Origin: Jiella pelagia
Lineage (GTDB): Bacteria > Pseudomonadota > Alphaproteobacteria > Rhizobiales > Rhizobiaceae
Assembly (NCBI RefSeq): GCF_026898155.1
Contig: NZ_CP114029.1
Coordinates: 5,188,001-5,252,000 of the forward strand
Reading direction: 5' to 3'
Length of the DNA stretch: 64,000 bases
A program made the position numbers and the translations under genes. The notes below the pieces were generated by a model. It had not been told where the DNA came from, ran no database searches, and saw nothing but the letters and a program-made list of their open reading frames with translations. This document shows positions 49,758 to 58,155 of the stretch, piece after piece; position 1 is the first letter of the stretch; every line of letters begins with the position of its first letter.

Positions 49758-51122
49758 ATGCAGACCGAAGAAACGCCCGCGATGGATGAAATGGCCGCCA
49801 CTTTCATCGGCCGCATCGAGCGGCGCGAGGCCGTCGTCGCGATCATCGGCCTCGGCTATGTCGGCCTGCCGCTGCTGCTCGCCTTCCACAACAGCGGGTT
49901 TCGCACCGCCGGCTTCGACATCGATCCGGACAAGATCGAGAGGCTTCATGCGGGGCGCTCCTACATCCACCACATCGCGGGAGAGCGGATCGCCGCACTC
50001 GTCGGCTCCGGCCGGTGTCAGCTGACAACGGATTATTCGCGTCTGTCCGACGTCGATGCGATCCTCATCTGCGTGCCGACGCCGCTGACGGCTTATCGCG
50101 ATCCCGACATGAGCTTCGTCACCGCGACCGCCGAATCGATCGCTCCGCATCTGAGGCCCGGCCAACTTGTGACGCTCGAATCGACGACCTATCCGATGAC
50201 CAGCGAGGATCTGCTGGCCGCGATCCTCGAACGCGGCTCCGGCCTGAAAGCCGGGCAGGACTTCGCCATCGCCTACTCGCCCGAGCGCGAAGACCCCGGC
50301 AATCCGGATTTCGATACCGCCACCATTCCGAAGGTGGTCGGCGCCGATTGCGTCCCGGCCGGCGACATGGCGGAGGCGCTCTATGCGACCGTCTCGCAGC
50401 AGGTCGTGCGGGTGCCGTCGATGCGCACCGCCGAGGCGGTGAAGCTGACGGAGAACGTCTTTCGCGCCGTCAACATCGCTCTCGTCAACGAGCTGAAGGT
50501 GATCTTCGACAGGATGGGGATCGACGTCTTCGCGGTGATCGATGCGGCGAAGACCAAGCCCTTCGGCTTCATGCCCTTCTATCCGGGCCCCGGCATCGGC
50601 GGCCACTGCATCCCCGTCGACCCGTTCTATCTGACCTGGAAGGCGCGGGAGTTCGGCATCCACACCCGCTTCATCGAGCTGGCCGGCGAGATCAATTCAG
50701 GCATGCCGCAATGGGTGGTCGGGCGGCTCGTCGACGCCTTGTCGGACCGCCTGGGCAAGCCGATCCGCGGCGCCCGCATCCTTGTCGTCGGCCTCGCCTA
50801 CAAGAAGAACGTCGACGACGTGCGCGAGAGCCCGTCGCTGGTACTGATCGAGATGCTGCAGGAGCGCGGCGCCGTCGTCGACTATTACGATCCCTTCGTG
50901 CCGGTGATGCGGCGCACCCGCAAGCATGGTGAGCTGGAAGGTCGGGTTTCTATCCAGTGGGACGAGGAAACGCTGGCGCTCTATGACGCAGCGCTGATCG
51001 CCACCGACCACGACGGCATCGACCTGGAGACACTGGTTCGCGCGGTGCCGCTCGTGGTCGACAGCCGCGGCGCCACCCGGTCGCTGTCACCAGAGCTTCA
51101 GGCGCGGGTGGTCAGGGCCTGA
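49758..51122 (+). CDS. nucleotide-sugar dehydrogenase (UDP-GlcNAc 6-dehydrogenase WbpA-like)
   Basis: An NAD-dependent UDP-sugar 6-dehydrogenase making a uronic acid donor for polysaccharide. The Rossmann motif IIGLGYVGLPLLLAF is near residue 30. ESTTYPMTSED, SPEREDPGN and KLTENVFRAVNIALVNEL follow. The Cys nucleophile lies in PGPGIGGHCIPVDP, and the C-terminal domain in ILVVGLAYKKNVDDVRESPS. The PGPGIGGHCIPVDP form favours the WbpA/TviB group over UDP-glucose dehydrogenase. Starts at 49737, 49758 and 49782 are all possible; none has a good ribosome site. Confidence 0.88.
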   Translation: MQTEETPAMDEMAATFIGRIERREAVVAIIGLGYVGLPLLLAFHNSGFRTAGFDIDPDKIERLHAGRSYIHHIAGERIAALVGSGRCQLTTDYSRLSDVDAILICVPTPLTAYRDPDMSFVTATAESIAPHLRPGQLVTLESTTYPMTSEDLLAAILERGSGLKAGQDFAIAYSPEREDPGNPDFDTATIPKVVGADCVPAGDMAEALYATVSQQVVRVPSMRTAEAVKLTENVFRAVNIALVNELKVIFDRMGIDVFAVIDAAKTKPFGFMPFYPGPGIGGHCIPVDPFYLTWKAREFGIHTRFIELAGEINSGMPQWVVGRLVDALSDRLGKPIRGARILVVGLAYKKNVDDVRESPSLVLIEMLQERGAVVDYYDPFVPVMRRTRKHGELEGRVSIQWDEETLALYDAALIATDHDGIDLETLVRAVPLVVDSRGATRSLSPELQARVVRA

Positions 51123-51165
51123 CTCGCGGTTCGGGTCGTCTCATGCTTCGTCGCCGCTTCGTGGC

Positions 51166-51729
51166 TCAGAACCAGCGTTCGCGGACATAGACCGTATCGC
51201 CCGGCAGAACCGGATCGGAGGGGAGGGCGCGTTCGGTCGTCACCTGACCGCCACTCTTGCGGGTGACGTCGACGCTCCCTTGTTCGGCGCGCGGCGAATA
51301 GCCGCCGGCAACGGCCACGGCATTCTGGATGGTCATGCCGGGTACGTATTGGTACTGGCCCCCGGTCGTCACCTCGCCCATGATGAAGAAGGGACGATAC
51401 TGGTCGACCTCGACGGTCACGTCCGGATCGTTGAGATAGCCGTCGGCGAGGCGCTGGGTGATCTCCTGCTGCACCTCGTCGGGCGTGCGGCCCCTGGCCG
51501 GCACTTCGCCGACCAGCGGCAAGGCGAGGAAGCCCGCCTTGTCGACATTGTAGGCACTGGTCAGCCCCGCCTCGCCGAAGACAGTGACCTTCAGCTTGTC
51601 GCCGCTGTCCAGCCGGTAGGGTTGCGCCAGGCTCTGATGATAGGCGTCCGGCGCCGGCTGATACGAAGCGCAGGCCGGCAGCAGGGACAGGGCCGAAACG
51701 GCGAGAATCGCCAGCCGCAGATGTTTCAT
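51166..51729 (-). CDS. polysaccharide export (OPX/Wza-like) lipoprotein
   Basis: A 187-residue outer-membrane lipoprotein. The signal MKHLRLAILAVSALSLLPAC has a lipobox Cys at residue 20. The Poly_export domain starts YRLDSGDKLKVTVFGEAGLTSAYNVDKAGFLALPLVGEV, and one SLBB-type beta-grasp follows (FFIMGEVTTGGQYQYVPGMTIQNAVAVAGGYSPRA). It is the short rhizobial form without long C-terminal extensions. The neighbours, a UDP-sugar dehydrogenase and a degenerate tyrosine-kinase-like ATPase, support export of a polysaccharide. Confidence 0.9.
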   Translation of the reverse strand: MKHLRLAILAVSALSLLPACASYQPAPDAYHQSLAQPYRLDSGDKLKVTVFGEAGLTSAYNVDKAGFLALPLVGEVPARGRTPDEVQQEITQRLADGYLNDPDVTVEVDQYRPFFIMGEVTTGGQYQYVPGMTIQNAVAVAGGYSPRAEQGSVDVTRKSGGQVTTERALPSDPVLPGDTVYVRERWF

Positions 51730-52021
51730 GAAGCTCTTGCCCACTAAACCGCAGTCGAGTCGCGACCGCATGAGGGCATTATGAATTCGTTAGGGTTAAC
51801 CTCCGGTAAACTCGATGGTGCCGCGTGCCGTCTGACGGCGACTTAACCGGACGGTTACGTCCACGGGTTTAGTCTCGACGACAACCTGATGCGCTTTGTC
51901 TGGAGTTCGCGCTCGTGGGGTCGTCGGCATGTTTCGCTGCGGCAGGGCCTGTTCGGTCTTGCCTGCTGGCGCCGATTATCCATCCGTCGACGCCTCCGGA
52001 CGAGCTAGCCGGAGAGATGCG

Positions 52022-52738
52022 ATGACCATCGAGCAATCCCGAGACGCCGGCTACGCCTATGCGACGGCGGAAACGGCGCCGGTCTCCCGGTCCGATCCGA
52101 AAGCGGAGAACCGTCGGCGGCCCACCGCCGCCGGCGCGTCGGCGAAGGCTGCGGGCGAGGCCGAGCAGATCGCCACGGCGAACGAACTCGCCGCCGCGCT
52201 GCAGTCGACCGACATCGTCCGAATCGTCGTTTTGTCCACGCACCGCGAATTCGGCAGCTTCGGTGGGCTGGAACTCGCCCGGCGCTTGTCGGCAGACGGC
52301 CGGGGCACGGTGCTGATCGACCTGACGCCCGACGGCTCGGTCGGCGGGCGGATGAGCCTGCCGCCGGACGCCCTGGGCTATGCCGATCTCCGGTCCGGCG
52401 GGGCAGGGCTCGCCGACATCATCTACCGCGACCACTATACGTCGACGCATTTCGTTCCGACCGGCGGCTTCGAAATGGAGACAGCAGACGAGGCAGATCT
52501 CGCCCATCTGCACCAGGTTCTTCAGGCCTTTGCACAGGCCTACGACTACACCGTCGTCGAAGCCGATCCGCTCGACATTCCAGAACTTCCCGCGCTGCTC
52601 GACGAAACCACCGCCGTGGTGATCGCGGGTCTGCCGCATATCGACGACCGGATGATCGACGTCGCCGACGATCTGCGCATGATCGGCATCGAGGACATCG
52701 TCTTCATGCCGTTGGTCCGGCGCCAGAACGGTGGATGA
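52022..52738 (+). CDS. CpsD/BY-kinase-like protein with a degenerate P-loop
   Basis: A 238-residue protein. Residues 45-235 follow the SIMIBI fold of bacterial tyrosine kinases and ExoP-like cytoplasmic domains: a strand IVRIVVLSTH, then REFGSFGGLELARRLSADGRGTVLIDLTPDG, later DYTVVEADP and a final MIGIEDIVFMPLVRR. The Walker A that should follow the first strand (G-x4-GK-S/T) is absent: no GK pair is present. It is therefore probably catalytically inactive, perhaps a regulator of polysaccharide export. The start follows CCGGAGAG. The first 45 residues are polar and variable. Confidence 0.6.
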   Translation: MTIEQSRDAGYAYATAETAPVSRSDPKAENRRRPTAAGASAKAAGEAEQIATANELAAALQSTDIVRIVVLSTHREFGSFGGLELARRLSADGRGTVLIDLTPDGSVGGRMSLPPDALGYADLRSGGAGLADIIYRDHYTSTHFVPTGGFEMETADEADLAHLHQVLQAFAQAYDYTVVEADPLDIPELPALLDETTAVVIAGLPHIDDRMIDVADDLRMIGIEDIVFMPLVRRQNGG

Positions 52739-52759
52739 CGAGAGGCCGGAGGCCGTCGC

Positions 52760-52969
52760 TCAGCGCTTCGGCTTCGCCTCCATCCAGCGGATGAGGAACA
52801 TTGCCGGGACGACCCAGAGAATGCCGGTGAAGAAGAAGTAGACGAGGTGGACCCAGCCGCTCGCATCCGCCAGATGCAGCGAGGCGTAAGCGGTCGCGAG
52901 AATGGCATAGATCACGACCAGCAGGATCAGGACGATCGTGCCGATGAATTTCTTCAGCCTGATCGGCAT
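52760..52969 (-). CDS. DUF2842 small membrane protein
   Basis: A 69-residue protein with two membrane spans. MPIRLKKFIGTIVLILLVVIY is the first span; SGWVHLVYFFFTGILWVVPAMFLIRWM is the second. The length, the Arg/Lys-Lys-Phe-Ile-Gly-Thr N-terminus and the W-V-x-P-A-M-x-L-I-x-W-M ending fit DUF2842 of alphaproteobacteria. It lies just upstream of the divergently oriented heme A synthase gene. Its function is unknown. Confidence 0.85.
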   Translation of the reverse strand: MPIRLKKFIGTIVLILLVVIYAILATAYASLHLADASGWVHLVYFFFTGILWVVPAMFLIRWMEAKPKR

Positions 52970-53084
52970 CGTTCCTCCTCAACCTCGCCGAGCCCATGCG
53001 TCCGCCGACATTCACGACGTTGCGACCATTCGGCTCGCGGCTTTTTCTTGATCGCAGGCGGCTTTGGGTGCAAAGCCGTCACTC

Positions 53085-54170
53085 ATGAGCACGCTTGCCT
53101 ATAGCCTCGAACGCAGTCCCGCAACCAGCCGCGAGCGCGACAGAAATGCCGTGCGCGTCTGGCTCTATGTCGTGGCGCTGGTCGTCTTCGCCCTCGTCGT
53201 CGTCGGCGGTGCCACGCGCCTGACCGAATCCGGCCTGTCGATCACCGAATGGAAGCCGATCCACGGGGTGATCCCGCCCTTGTCGGCTGCGGAGTGGCAG
53301 GAGGAGTTCGAACTCTACAAGAAGATCCCGCAATACGACCAGATCAATCGCGGGATGAGCCTCGACGGCTTCAAGACCATCTATTGGTGGGAGTGGAGTC
53401 ACCGGCTGCTCGCTCGCGGCGTCGGCTTCGTCTTCGCCCTTCCGCTCGTCTTCTTCTGGATGACGGGGCGGCTGGAGCCGTTCCTGAAGCCGCGGCTCGT
53501 CGGCCTCCTCTGCCTCGGCGGGCTGCAGGGGGCGATCGGCTGGTGGATGGTCGCCTCCGGCCTCGTCGACCGCACCGAGGTCAGCCAGTACCGGCTCGCC
53601 ACCCATCTGACGATTGCCTGCATCATCTTCGCGGCGACGCTCTGGGTGGCGCGAGGGCTGAAGCCGCGGCCCCATGCGGAGAGGGCATCACGCTTCTCGA
53701 GTCGCTTCGCGGTCGCTCTCCTCGTCCTGGCACTCGTGCAGATCTATCTCGGTGGCCTCGTGGCGGGACTGCGGGCCGGGCTGATCTACAACACCTGGCC
53801 GCTGATGGACGGATCGTTGATTCCCTCCGGCCTCCTTTCGATGGAGCCCATCTGGCGGAACTTCTTCGAGAGCCATCTGACCGTGCAGTTCGTCCACCGC
53901 TGCGGCGCCTATCTGCTTTTGGCGGCAGCTCTCTTCCATGCCATCGCGCTCTGGCGCGCCGAGCCGGCCACCCGGCATGCGCGAGGGGCGGTCGTCCTCC
54001 TCTGCCTGGTCGTCGCCCAGGCGGGGATCGGCATCGCGACGCTGCTGATGGTCGTGCCGATCGACCTGGCCCTGATGCACCAGGCTGGCGGCCTGATCGT
54101 TCTCGCCGCGGCGGTGATCCACGCCCGCAGCCTGCATGGCGGGTATCCGGCGGTTTCCGCCCCCGCCTGA
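53085..54170 (+). CDS. ctaA: heme A synthase (CtaA/COX15)
   Basis: An inner-membrane enzyme that oxidises the heme O methyl group to make heme A for aa3-type cytochrome oxidase. The 361-residue protein has eight membrane spans in two four-helix halves. The conserved GGATRLTESGLSITEWKP and EWSHRLLARGVG in the first half are mirrored by FVHRCGAYLLL and MHQAGGLIVL in the second, giving the paired heme-ligand His residues of the type 2 (COX15-like) family. The start is ATG 53085; an in-frame ATG 21 bp upstream lacks support. Confidence 0.95.
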   Translation: MSTLAYSLERSPATSRERDRNAVRVWLYVVALVVFALVVVGGATRLTESGLSITEWKPIHGVIPPLSAAEWQEEFELYKKIPQYDQINRGMSLDGFKTIYWWEWSHRLLARGVGFVFALPLVFFWMTGRLEPFLKPRLVGLLCLGGLQGAIGWWMVASGLVDRTEVSQYRLATHLTIACIIFAATLWVARGLKPRPHAERASRFSSRFAVALLVLALVQIYLGGLVAGLRAGLIYNTWPLMDGSLIPSGLLSMEPIWRNFFESHLTVQFVHRCGAYLLLAAALFHAIALWRAEPATRHARGAVVLLCLVVAQAGIGIATLLMVVPIDLALMHQAGGLIVLAAAVIHARSLHGGYPAVSAPA

Positions 54171-54284
54171 GTCAACGCGGTCCGATGGCGTTCGCGTGAC
54201 GCAAGACACCTTTCAAGCGCAGCGGCTTGCTGAAGAAATCTAGGATCAGGGGGACCGGATAGAGCGGCAGATCATCCACCGCCT

Positions 54285-54413
54285 CGTCATCCTCGGGCTT
54301 GTCCCGAGGATCTACAGCGGTTTCCTGATCGAGCTGTTCGCGGCAAAGAGCATTCTGCCAGGATTTTGGTGCGGAGCCGGCGGTAGATCCTCGGGGCAAG
54401 CCCGAGGATGACG
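54285..54413. repeat. palindromic REP-like element: inverted 31-bp arms, each internally palindromic
   Basis: The left arm 54285-54315 and right arm 54383-54413 are inverted copies of each other with one mismatch, separated by 67 bp. Each arm is itself a palindrome (CCTCGGG-CTTGT-CCCGAGG). This whole stretch, 54171-54535, carries no gene. Such Cys/Gly-rich dyads are abundant intergenic repeats in rhizobial genomes. It may act as a transcription or mRNA-stability element between ctaA and the convergent Fae-like gene. Confidence 0.8.
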
Positions 54414-54535
54414 CGATTTCAATGGGTTGGGCTCATCTTCATCTGTCAGCCGATGCCCTTCGGCATCGGCTATCACGCCAAGTTTGCCGAAGATCGGCAT
54501 CCTGTAAGGGGCAAGGGCGCCGGCCTCCGCCCGCC

Positions 54536-55078
54536 TCAGTCGTAGTCGACGACGCCGTCCAGCGCGTAGTGCTTCACGCTCTTGCGGTTGGCGATCAACG
54601 TCTCGACGCTCGGCTCGCCCGTCATGGCCCGGCCGATGGCGATCTTCGTTGCTTCGTAGTTCGTCCGGTAAAGGTCCGCTTGGTCGAGTTCGGCATGGTC
54701 GGCACAGCGCGGATCAAGCCAGATCATGATGATCATGCAGATCTCGTCCGCCTGATCCTTCGGCAGCGTGCCGTCGATCAGGCAGTCGACAATGGCATCG
54801 CCGGTCGCCGCCTGGACGACGCCGCCGAGGAGTTCGACATAGGCGAGTGATTCGATGGTCGCCTTGGTGGTCATCATCGTCGCCGGGCGGACCATCTGGT
54901 TGAGGTCGCGGACGACGAACATACGGGTGTGGCCCTGGACCTGGCCCATCATGCCGGCGAAGGCCTGGCCGACGGGACCCTTGACCGAACCGATCAGCAC
55001 CTCCGGCATGGCGTCGGTATATTGCCCCTCGGCGGCGAGCACCGTCGCCTCGCCGGTACGGAACCAGATCTCGTTCAT
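54536..55078 (-). CDS. formaldehyde-activating enzyme (Fae) family paralogue lacking the catalytic His
   Basis: Fae condenses formaldehyde with H4MPT. This 180-residue protein aligns along the whole Fae fold: GEATVLA at the start, MVRPATMMTTKATIESL in the middle and YRTNYEATKIAIGRAMTGEP, RKSVKHYAL at the end (Fae: YNYEATKLSIQRAVNGEP, RKSATHPFA). In true Fae the N-terminal EVAHIDLIIG holds the catalytic His17; here the segment is TDAMPEVLIG, with Met in its place. It is therefore a Fae2/Fae3-like paralogue that probably does not perform the Fae reaction and may sense or bind a pterin or aldehyde. It is 46 kb from the fhc cluster. Confidence 0.82.
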   Translation of the reverse strand: MNEIWFRTGEATVLAAEGQYTDAMPEVLIGSVKGPVGQAFAGMMGQVQGHTRMFVVRDLNQMVRPATMMTTKATIESLAYVELLGGVVQAATGDAIVDCLIDGTLPKDQADEICMIIMIWLDPRCADHAELDQADLYRTNYEATKIAIGRAMTGEPSVETLIANRKSVKHYALDGVVDYD

Positions 55079-55352
55079 CGCGCGTCGCCCTTCAGCTTGA
55101 AAACAGGAATTGCCCGCCAGCGATGCGACAGTCGCAGGCGAAGCGCAATCGTCTCGCCGGTCTCCCGGGCCACCCGACGCGCTTGCAAGCGGTTTTTTTC
55201 GCGTTCAGCCGGGGCAGGCGGAGCGCTCGCGATCACGGACGGTTGCACGAAGCTTTGAACGGTGATCGGTCCGAATTGGGCGCCCTGTCGCTCGCCTGAA
55301 GCCGTTCGTCCCTTACCCTTACGCTAGACCATATCTCAGAGGAGGGACGACC

Positions 55353-56126
55353 ATGACGACAACCGCCAAAATTGCGCTTGGAACCGCATTCGGTGCCGCA
55401 CTCGCGGCATTCGCCGCCGCTCCGGCGATCGCCGGCGAATCCGTGACCTATCAGGCCGCCGGCGCCGACTATGAGGGCTATTTCGCCCCGGCCAGCGGCG
55501 AGGCGAAGGGTCTCGTTCTCGTCATCCACGACTGGGACGGTCTCACCGACTACGAGAAGAAGCGCGCCGACATGCTGGCCGAACTCGGCTACGACGCCTT
55601 CGCCCTCGACATGTTCGGCAAGGGCAACCGGCCGGAGAGCATGGACGCCCGCAAGGCCGAAACCGGCAAGCTCTACGAGGATCGGGAGGCGATGCTCACA
55701 CGCGTTACCGCGGGGCTCGAAACGGCGCGCGAGCAGTCGGGCGAGACCGAGGCGGTGGTCATGGGCTATTGCTTCGGCGGGGCAGGCGTCCTCGAACTCG
55801 CCCGCTCGGGTAAGGCCGAAAACGTCGCCGGCTACGCCACCTTCCACGGCACGCTCGCAACGCCCGAGGGCCAGAGCTATCCGGACGGCACGGCGCCGAT
55901 CCTGATCGCCCAGGGCGGCGGCGACACTTCGGTGACGATTGACGACGCGATGTCGCTCGCCAAGACCCTCGAGGACAAGGACATCACCTACGAACTCGAG
56001 GTCTATTCGGGCGCGCCGCACGCCTTCACGGTGTTCGGCTCCGATCGCTACCGCGAGGTGGCGGACGAAGAGTCCTGGGAGGCTTTCCAGAGCTTCATGG
56101 CGCGGTATCTGGGCAAGGAGAGCTGA
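55353..56126 (+). CDS. exported dienelactone hydrolase-family protein
   Basis: A 257-residue alpha/beta hydrolase with a signal peptide (TTTAKIALGTAFGAALAAFAAAPAIAG). The Cys nucleophile is in GYCFGGAGVLEL (about residue 141), the acid in AQGGGDTSVTID and the His in GAPHAFTVF. The Cys-Asp-His triad is that of dienelactone hydrolase. A periplasmic location makes a role in cytoplasmic chlorocatechol degradation unlikely; an esterase acting outside the membrane is more plausible. GAGGAGGG precedes the ATG. It diverges from the Fae-like gene. Confidence 0.85.
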   Translation: MTTTAKIALGTAFGAALAAFAAAPAIAGESVTYQAAGADYEGYFAPASGEAKGLVLVIHDWDGLTDYEKKRADMLAELGYDAFALDMFGKGNRPESMDARKAETGKLYEDREAMLTRVTAGLETAREQSGETEAVVMGYCFGGAGVLELARSGKAENVAGYATFHGTLATPEGQSYPDGTAPILIAQGGGDTSVTIDDAMSLAKTLEDKDITYELEVYSGAPHAFTVFGSDRYREVADEESWEAFQSFMARYLGKES

Positions 56127-56156
56127 GGGTTTCCAAAGTTCTCATGCCGTTCTTGA

Positions 56157-56190
56157 ATTGCCGGCCAGTCGGAAACGGCTGGCCGGCAAT
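56157..56190 (+). terminator. long hairpin after the dienelactone hydrolase gene
   Basis: ATTGCCGGCCAG (56157-56168) pairs perfectly with CTGGCCGGCAAT (56179-56190) around a ten-base loop. No T-run follows, but the position 30 bp after the stop suggests termination or mRNA protection ahead of the toxin-antitoxin genes. Confidence 0.55.
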
Positions 56191-56289
56191 GTTTAAGGGC
56201 CACTCGACTGACAACGCCTGTCTCGCTCCATGGCCAGACCTCAAGCCATGGGTTATTCTCTCCGGGCGTTATCGAACTGAAGGCGTGCC

Positions 56290-56557
56290 ATGTCTGAGCC
56301 TCACGATCAAGCTGTCGGAAGAGATGGAAGGTTTCGTTCGACAGAAGGTGGCGTCGGGGGAATATGAGAGTTCGAGCGAAGTGATCGAGGAGGGCCTGAG
56401 GGCTCTCGATCGCGGGGAGACGGATCTGGAGCGCTGGCTCCAAGAGGAAGTCGTCCCGACCTATGACCGCATGAAGAGTGACCCCTCGCGCGGTTTTTCA
56501 GCGGCAGAGGTCAGAGAGGAACTCGCTGCAAGGCGCGCCCGCCGCGACGATCGCTGA
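56290..56557 (+). pseudogene. parD: ParD-type (CopG/RHH) antitoxin, frame broken at codon 3 (56296-56302)
   Basis: Type II antitoxins of this class bind DNA by a ribbon-helix-helix N-terminus and neutralise a ParE/RelE toxin with the C-tail. From ATG 56290 the DNA reads ATG TCT GAG CCT CAC. GAGCTC in place of GAGCCTC gives MSELTIKLSEEMEGFVRQKVA, the classical RHH start, continuing SGEYESSSEVIEEGLRAL and an acidic, then Arg-rich tail, 88 residues in all. As given, only the downstream frame is open, without its normal start. The toxin gene starts seven bases after the stop. Confidence 0.82.
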
Positions 56558-56563
56558 CTGGCG

Positions 56564-56866
56564 ATGCATGCGCTCATCTTCTCCTTCGAAGCGACGGAGC
56601 ATTTGGAGGCCATTGAAAGTTACATCGCCGCGCGAAGTTCCATGAAGACTGCCGTGGCTTTCGTTGATTCCATCATCGAGTATTGCGAAGGCTTGAAGCA
56701 ATTTCCCGATTGAGGGCGAGCTCGAAACGACCTTCGGCCGGGTTTGCGCCTGGTCGGGTTCCGGCGACGGGCGACGATCGCCTTTTCGGTCGCTCCGGAG
56801 AGCATCACCATCCTTGGTGTCTACTGGGGCGGTCGCAACGTCGAATATTGGCTCGGCGACCGCTGA
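56564..56866 (+). pseudogene. parE: ParE/RelE-type toxin with internal TGA stop
   Basis: A frame from ATG 56564 encodes MHALIFSFEATEHLEAIESYIAARS, the usual ParE/RelE N-terminus, and then meets TGA at 56711-56713 after KQFPD. The same frame continues uninterrupted for 51 codons with family sequence: GRARNDLRPGLRLVGFRRRATIAFSV, then ITILGVYWGGRNVE, ending at 56866. So this is a nonsense interruption, not an indel; the family expects His-Arg or similar at the stop (FPHRG). The GAGCTC at 56718-56723 here is intact. Either the toxin is dead or the base is wrong. Confidence 0.8.
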
Positions 56867-56892
56867 ACGAGGTCGCCGTGCCAAATTGTGGC

Positions 56893-57948
56893 TCAGGGAA
56901 ACAGCGGCAGCTGCTCGATCCCGGTCGTCTCCTCGATGCCGTAGGCGACGTTGAAGTTCTGCACCGCCTGGCCGGCCGAGCCCTTCACCAGATTGTCCAG
57001 CGTCGAAATCACGATCGCGCGGCCGGGGATGCGGTCCGGGACGACGTTGACGACGACGTAGTTCGAGCCGCGCACCATCTGGGTCTGGGGCAGGACGCCT
57101 TCTTCGGCGACGGTGACGAAGGGCTCGTTGGCATAGGTCTCGACGAGCTGGTCGCGGAGATCCTCGGCCGTTTTCCCGCCGGCGAGCTTGACGTAGCTGG
57201 TGCAGAGTTCACCCCGGCTCATCGGGATGAGATGCGGGGTGAAGTTGACGCGCAGGTCGGCGATGCCGGCAGCGAGGCCGACTTCCTGCTCGATCTCGGC
57301 CATGTGCCGGTGCTTGCCGACGGCATAGGGGGAGAGGCCTTCGCCGGCCTCGCAGAAGAGGGTGTTCTCCTTCAGCCCGCGGCCGGCGCCCGAAACGCCG
57401 GATTTGGCGTCGATGACGATGTCGGAGGCGTCGATCAGCCGGGCTCTCGCCAGCGGGATCAGCGACAGGAGCACTGCCGTCGGATAGCAGCCGGGGCAGG
57501 CGATCAGCCGGGCATCGCGGATCTCTTCCCGATAGATCTCGGTGAGGCCGTAGACGGCCTCCGGCTGGATGTCGGTCGCCGTGTGCTCGACATTGTACCA
57601 TTCCTGGTAGATCGCCGGGTCGCGCAGCCGGAAATCCGCCGACATGTCGATGATCTTCACGTCCGGATGGCTGGCGAAGATCTCGCGGGTGATCTTGTGG
57701 GTCGTGCCATGCGGCAGGCCGCAGAAGACGGCGTCGACGGAGCCCCAGTCGGCCTCCTCGACGGTGACGAGATCGGGCAGGTCGACATGGGCGAAATGCT
57801 TGAAGACGGCGCGCATCGGCTTGCCGGCATGGCTGTTCGCCGTCAGCACCGCGATTTCCATGTTGGGGTGGCGCAGGGCGAGGCGCACGAGATCGGCGCC
57901 CGTGTAGCCGCTGGCGCCCAGAACGCCGATCCTGAACTTTTCAGCCAT
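56893..57948 (-). CDS. argC: N-acetyl-gamma-glutamyl-phosphate reductase
   Basis: ArgC reduces N-acetylglutamyl phosphate to the semialdehyde in arginine synthesis. The 351-residue product has the cofactor loop GVLGASGYTGADLVRLAL. The substrate motifs are CGLPHGTTH and DMSADFRLRD, the catalytic Cys is in LIACPGCYPTAVLL, and GLKENTLFCEAGEGLSPYAVGKHRH contains the His. This is the longer type 1 ArgC. ATG 57948 starts at MAEKFRIGVLG; an ATG 12 bases upstream is possible. Other arg genes are not nearby. Confidence 0.95.
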   Translation of the reverse strand: MAEKFRIGVLGASGYTGADLVRLALRHPNMEIAVLTANSHAGKPMRAVFKHFAHVDLPDLVTVEEADWGSVDAVFCGLPHGTTHKITREIFASHPDVKIIDMSADFRLRDPAIYQEWYNVEHTATDIQPEAVYGLTEIYREEIRDARLIACPGCYPTAVLLSLIPLARARLIDASDIVIDAKSGVSGAGRGLKENTLFCEAGEGLSPYAVGKHRHMAEIEQEVGLAAGIADLRVNFTPHLIPMSRGELCTSYVKLAGGKTAEDLRDQLVETYANEPFVTVAEEGVLPQTQMVRGSNYVVVNVVPDRIPGRAIVISTLDNLVKGSAGQAVQNFNVAYGIEETTGIEQLPLFP

Positions 57949-58113
57949 GTCCGTCTCCATGGTTTGGGGCTCTTCGCTTCCCGTGAAGCGTCCGCCCGGG
58001 AGTCGAGGCGGGGTTTAAAGCATTTCGTCCCGGCGTCCAGTGGGCGTGCGGAGCACGGGCCGTCCACAGGGCATTGGGAATCTAACCGCTTGACTCCGGG
58101 GGAGAATTTTATA

Positions 58114-58128
58114 GAACAAAAGTAGAAC
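58114..58128 (+). promoter_or_regulatory. LexA box (GAAC-N7-GAAC) of the imuA-imuB-dnaE2 cassette
   Basis: GAACAAAAGTAGAAC matches the alphaproteobacterial SOS box, a direct repeat of GAAC spaced by seven bases. It lies 27 bp before the imuA GTG, where a LexA repressor would block initiation. This is the expected control of this mutagenesis cassette. Confidence 0.85.
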
Positions 58129-58155
58129 AAATGCTCGTTCCGGAGTCCCGTCCAA

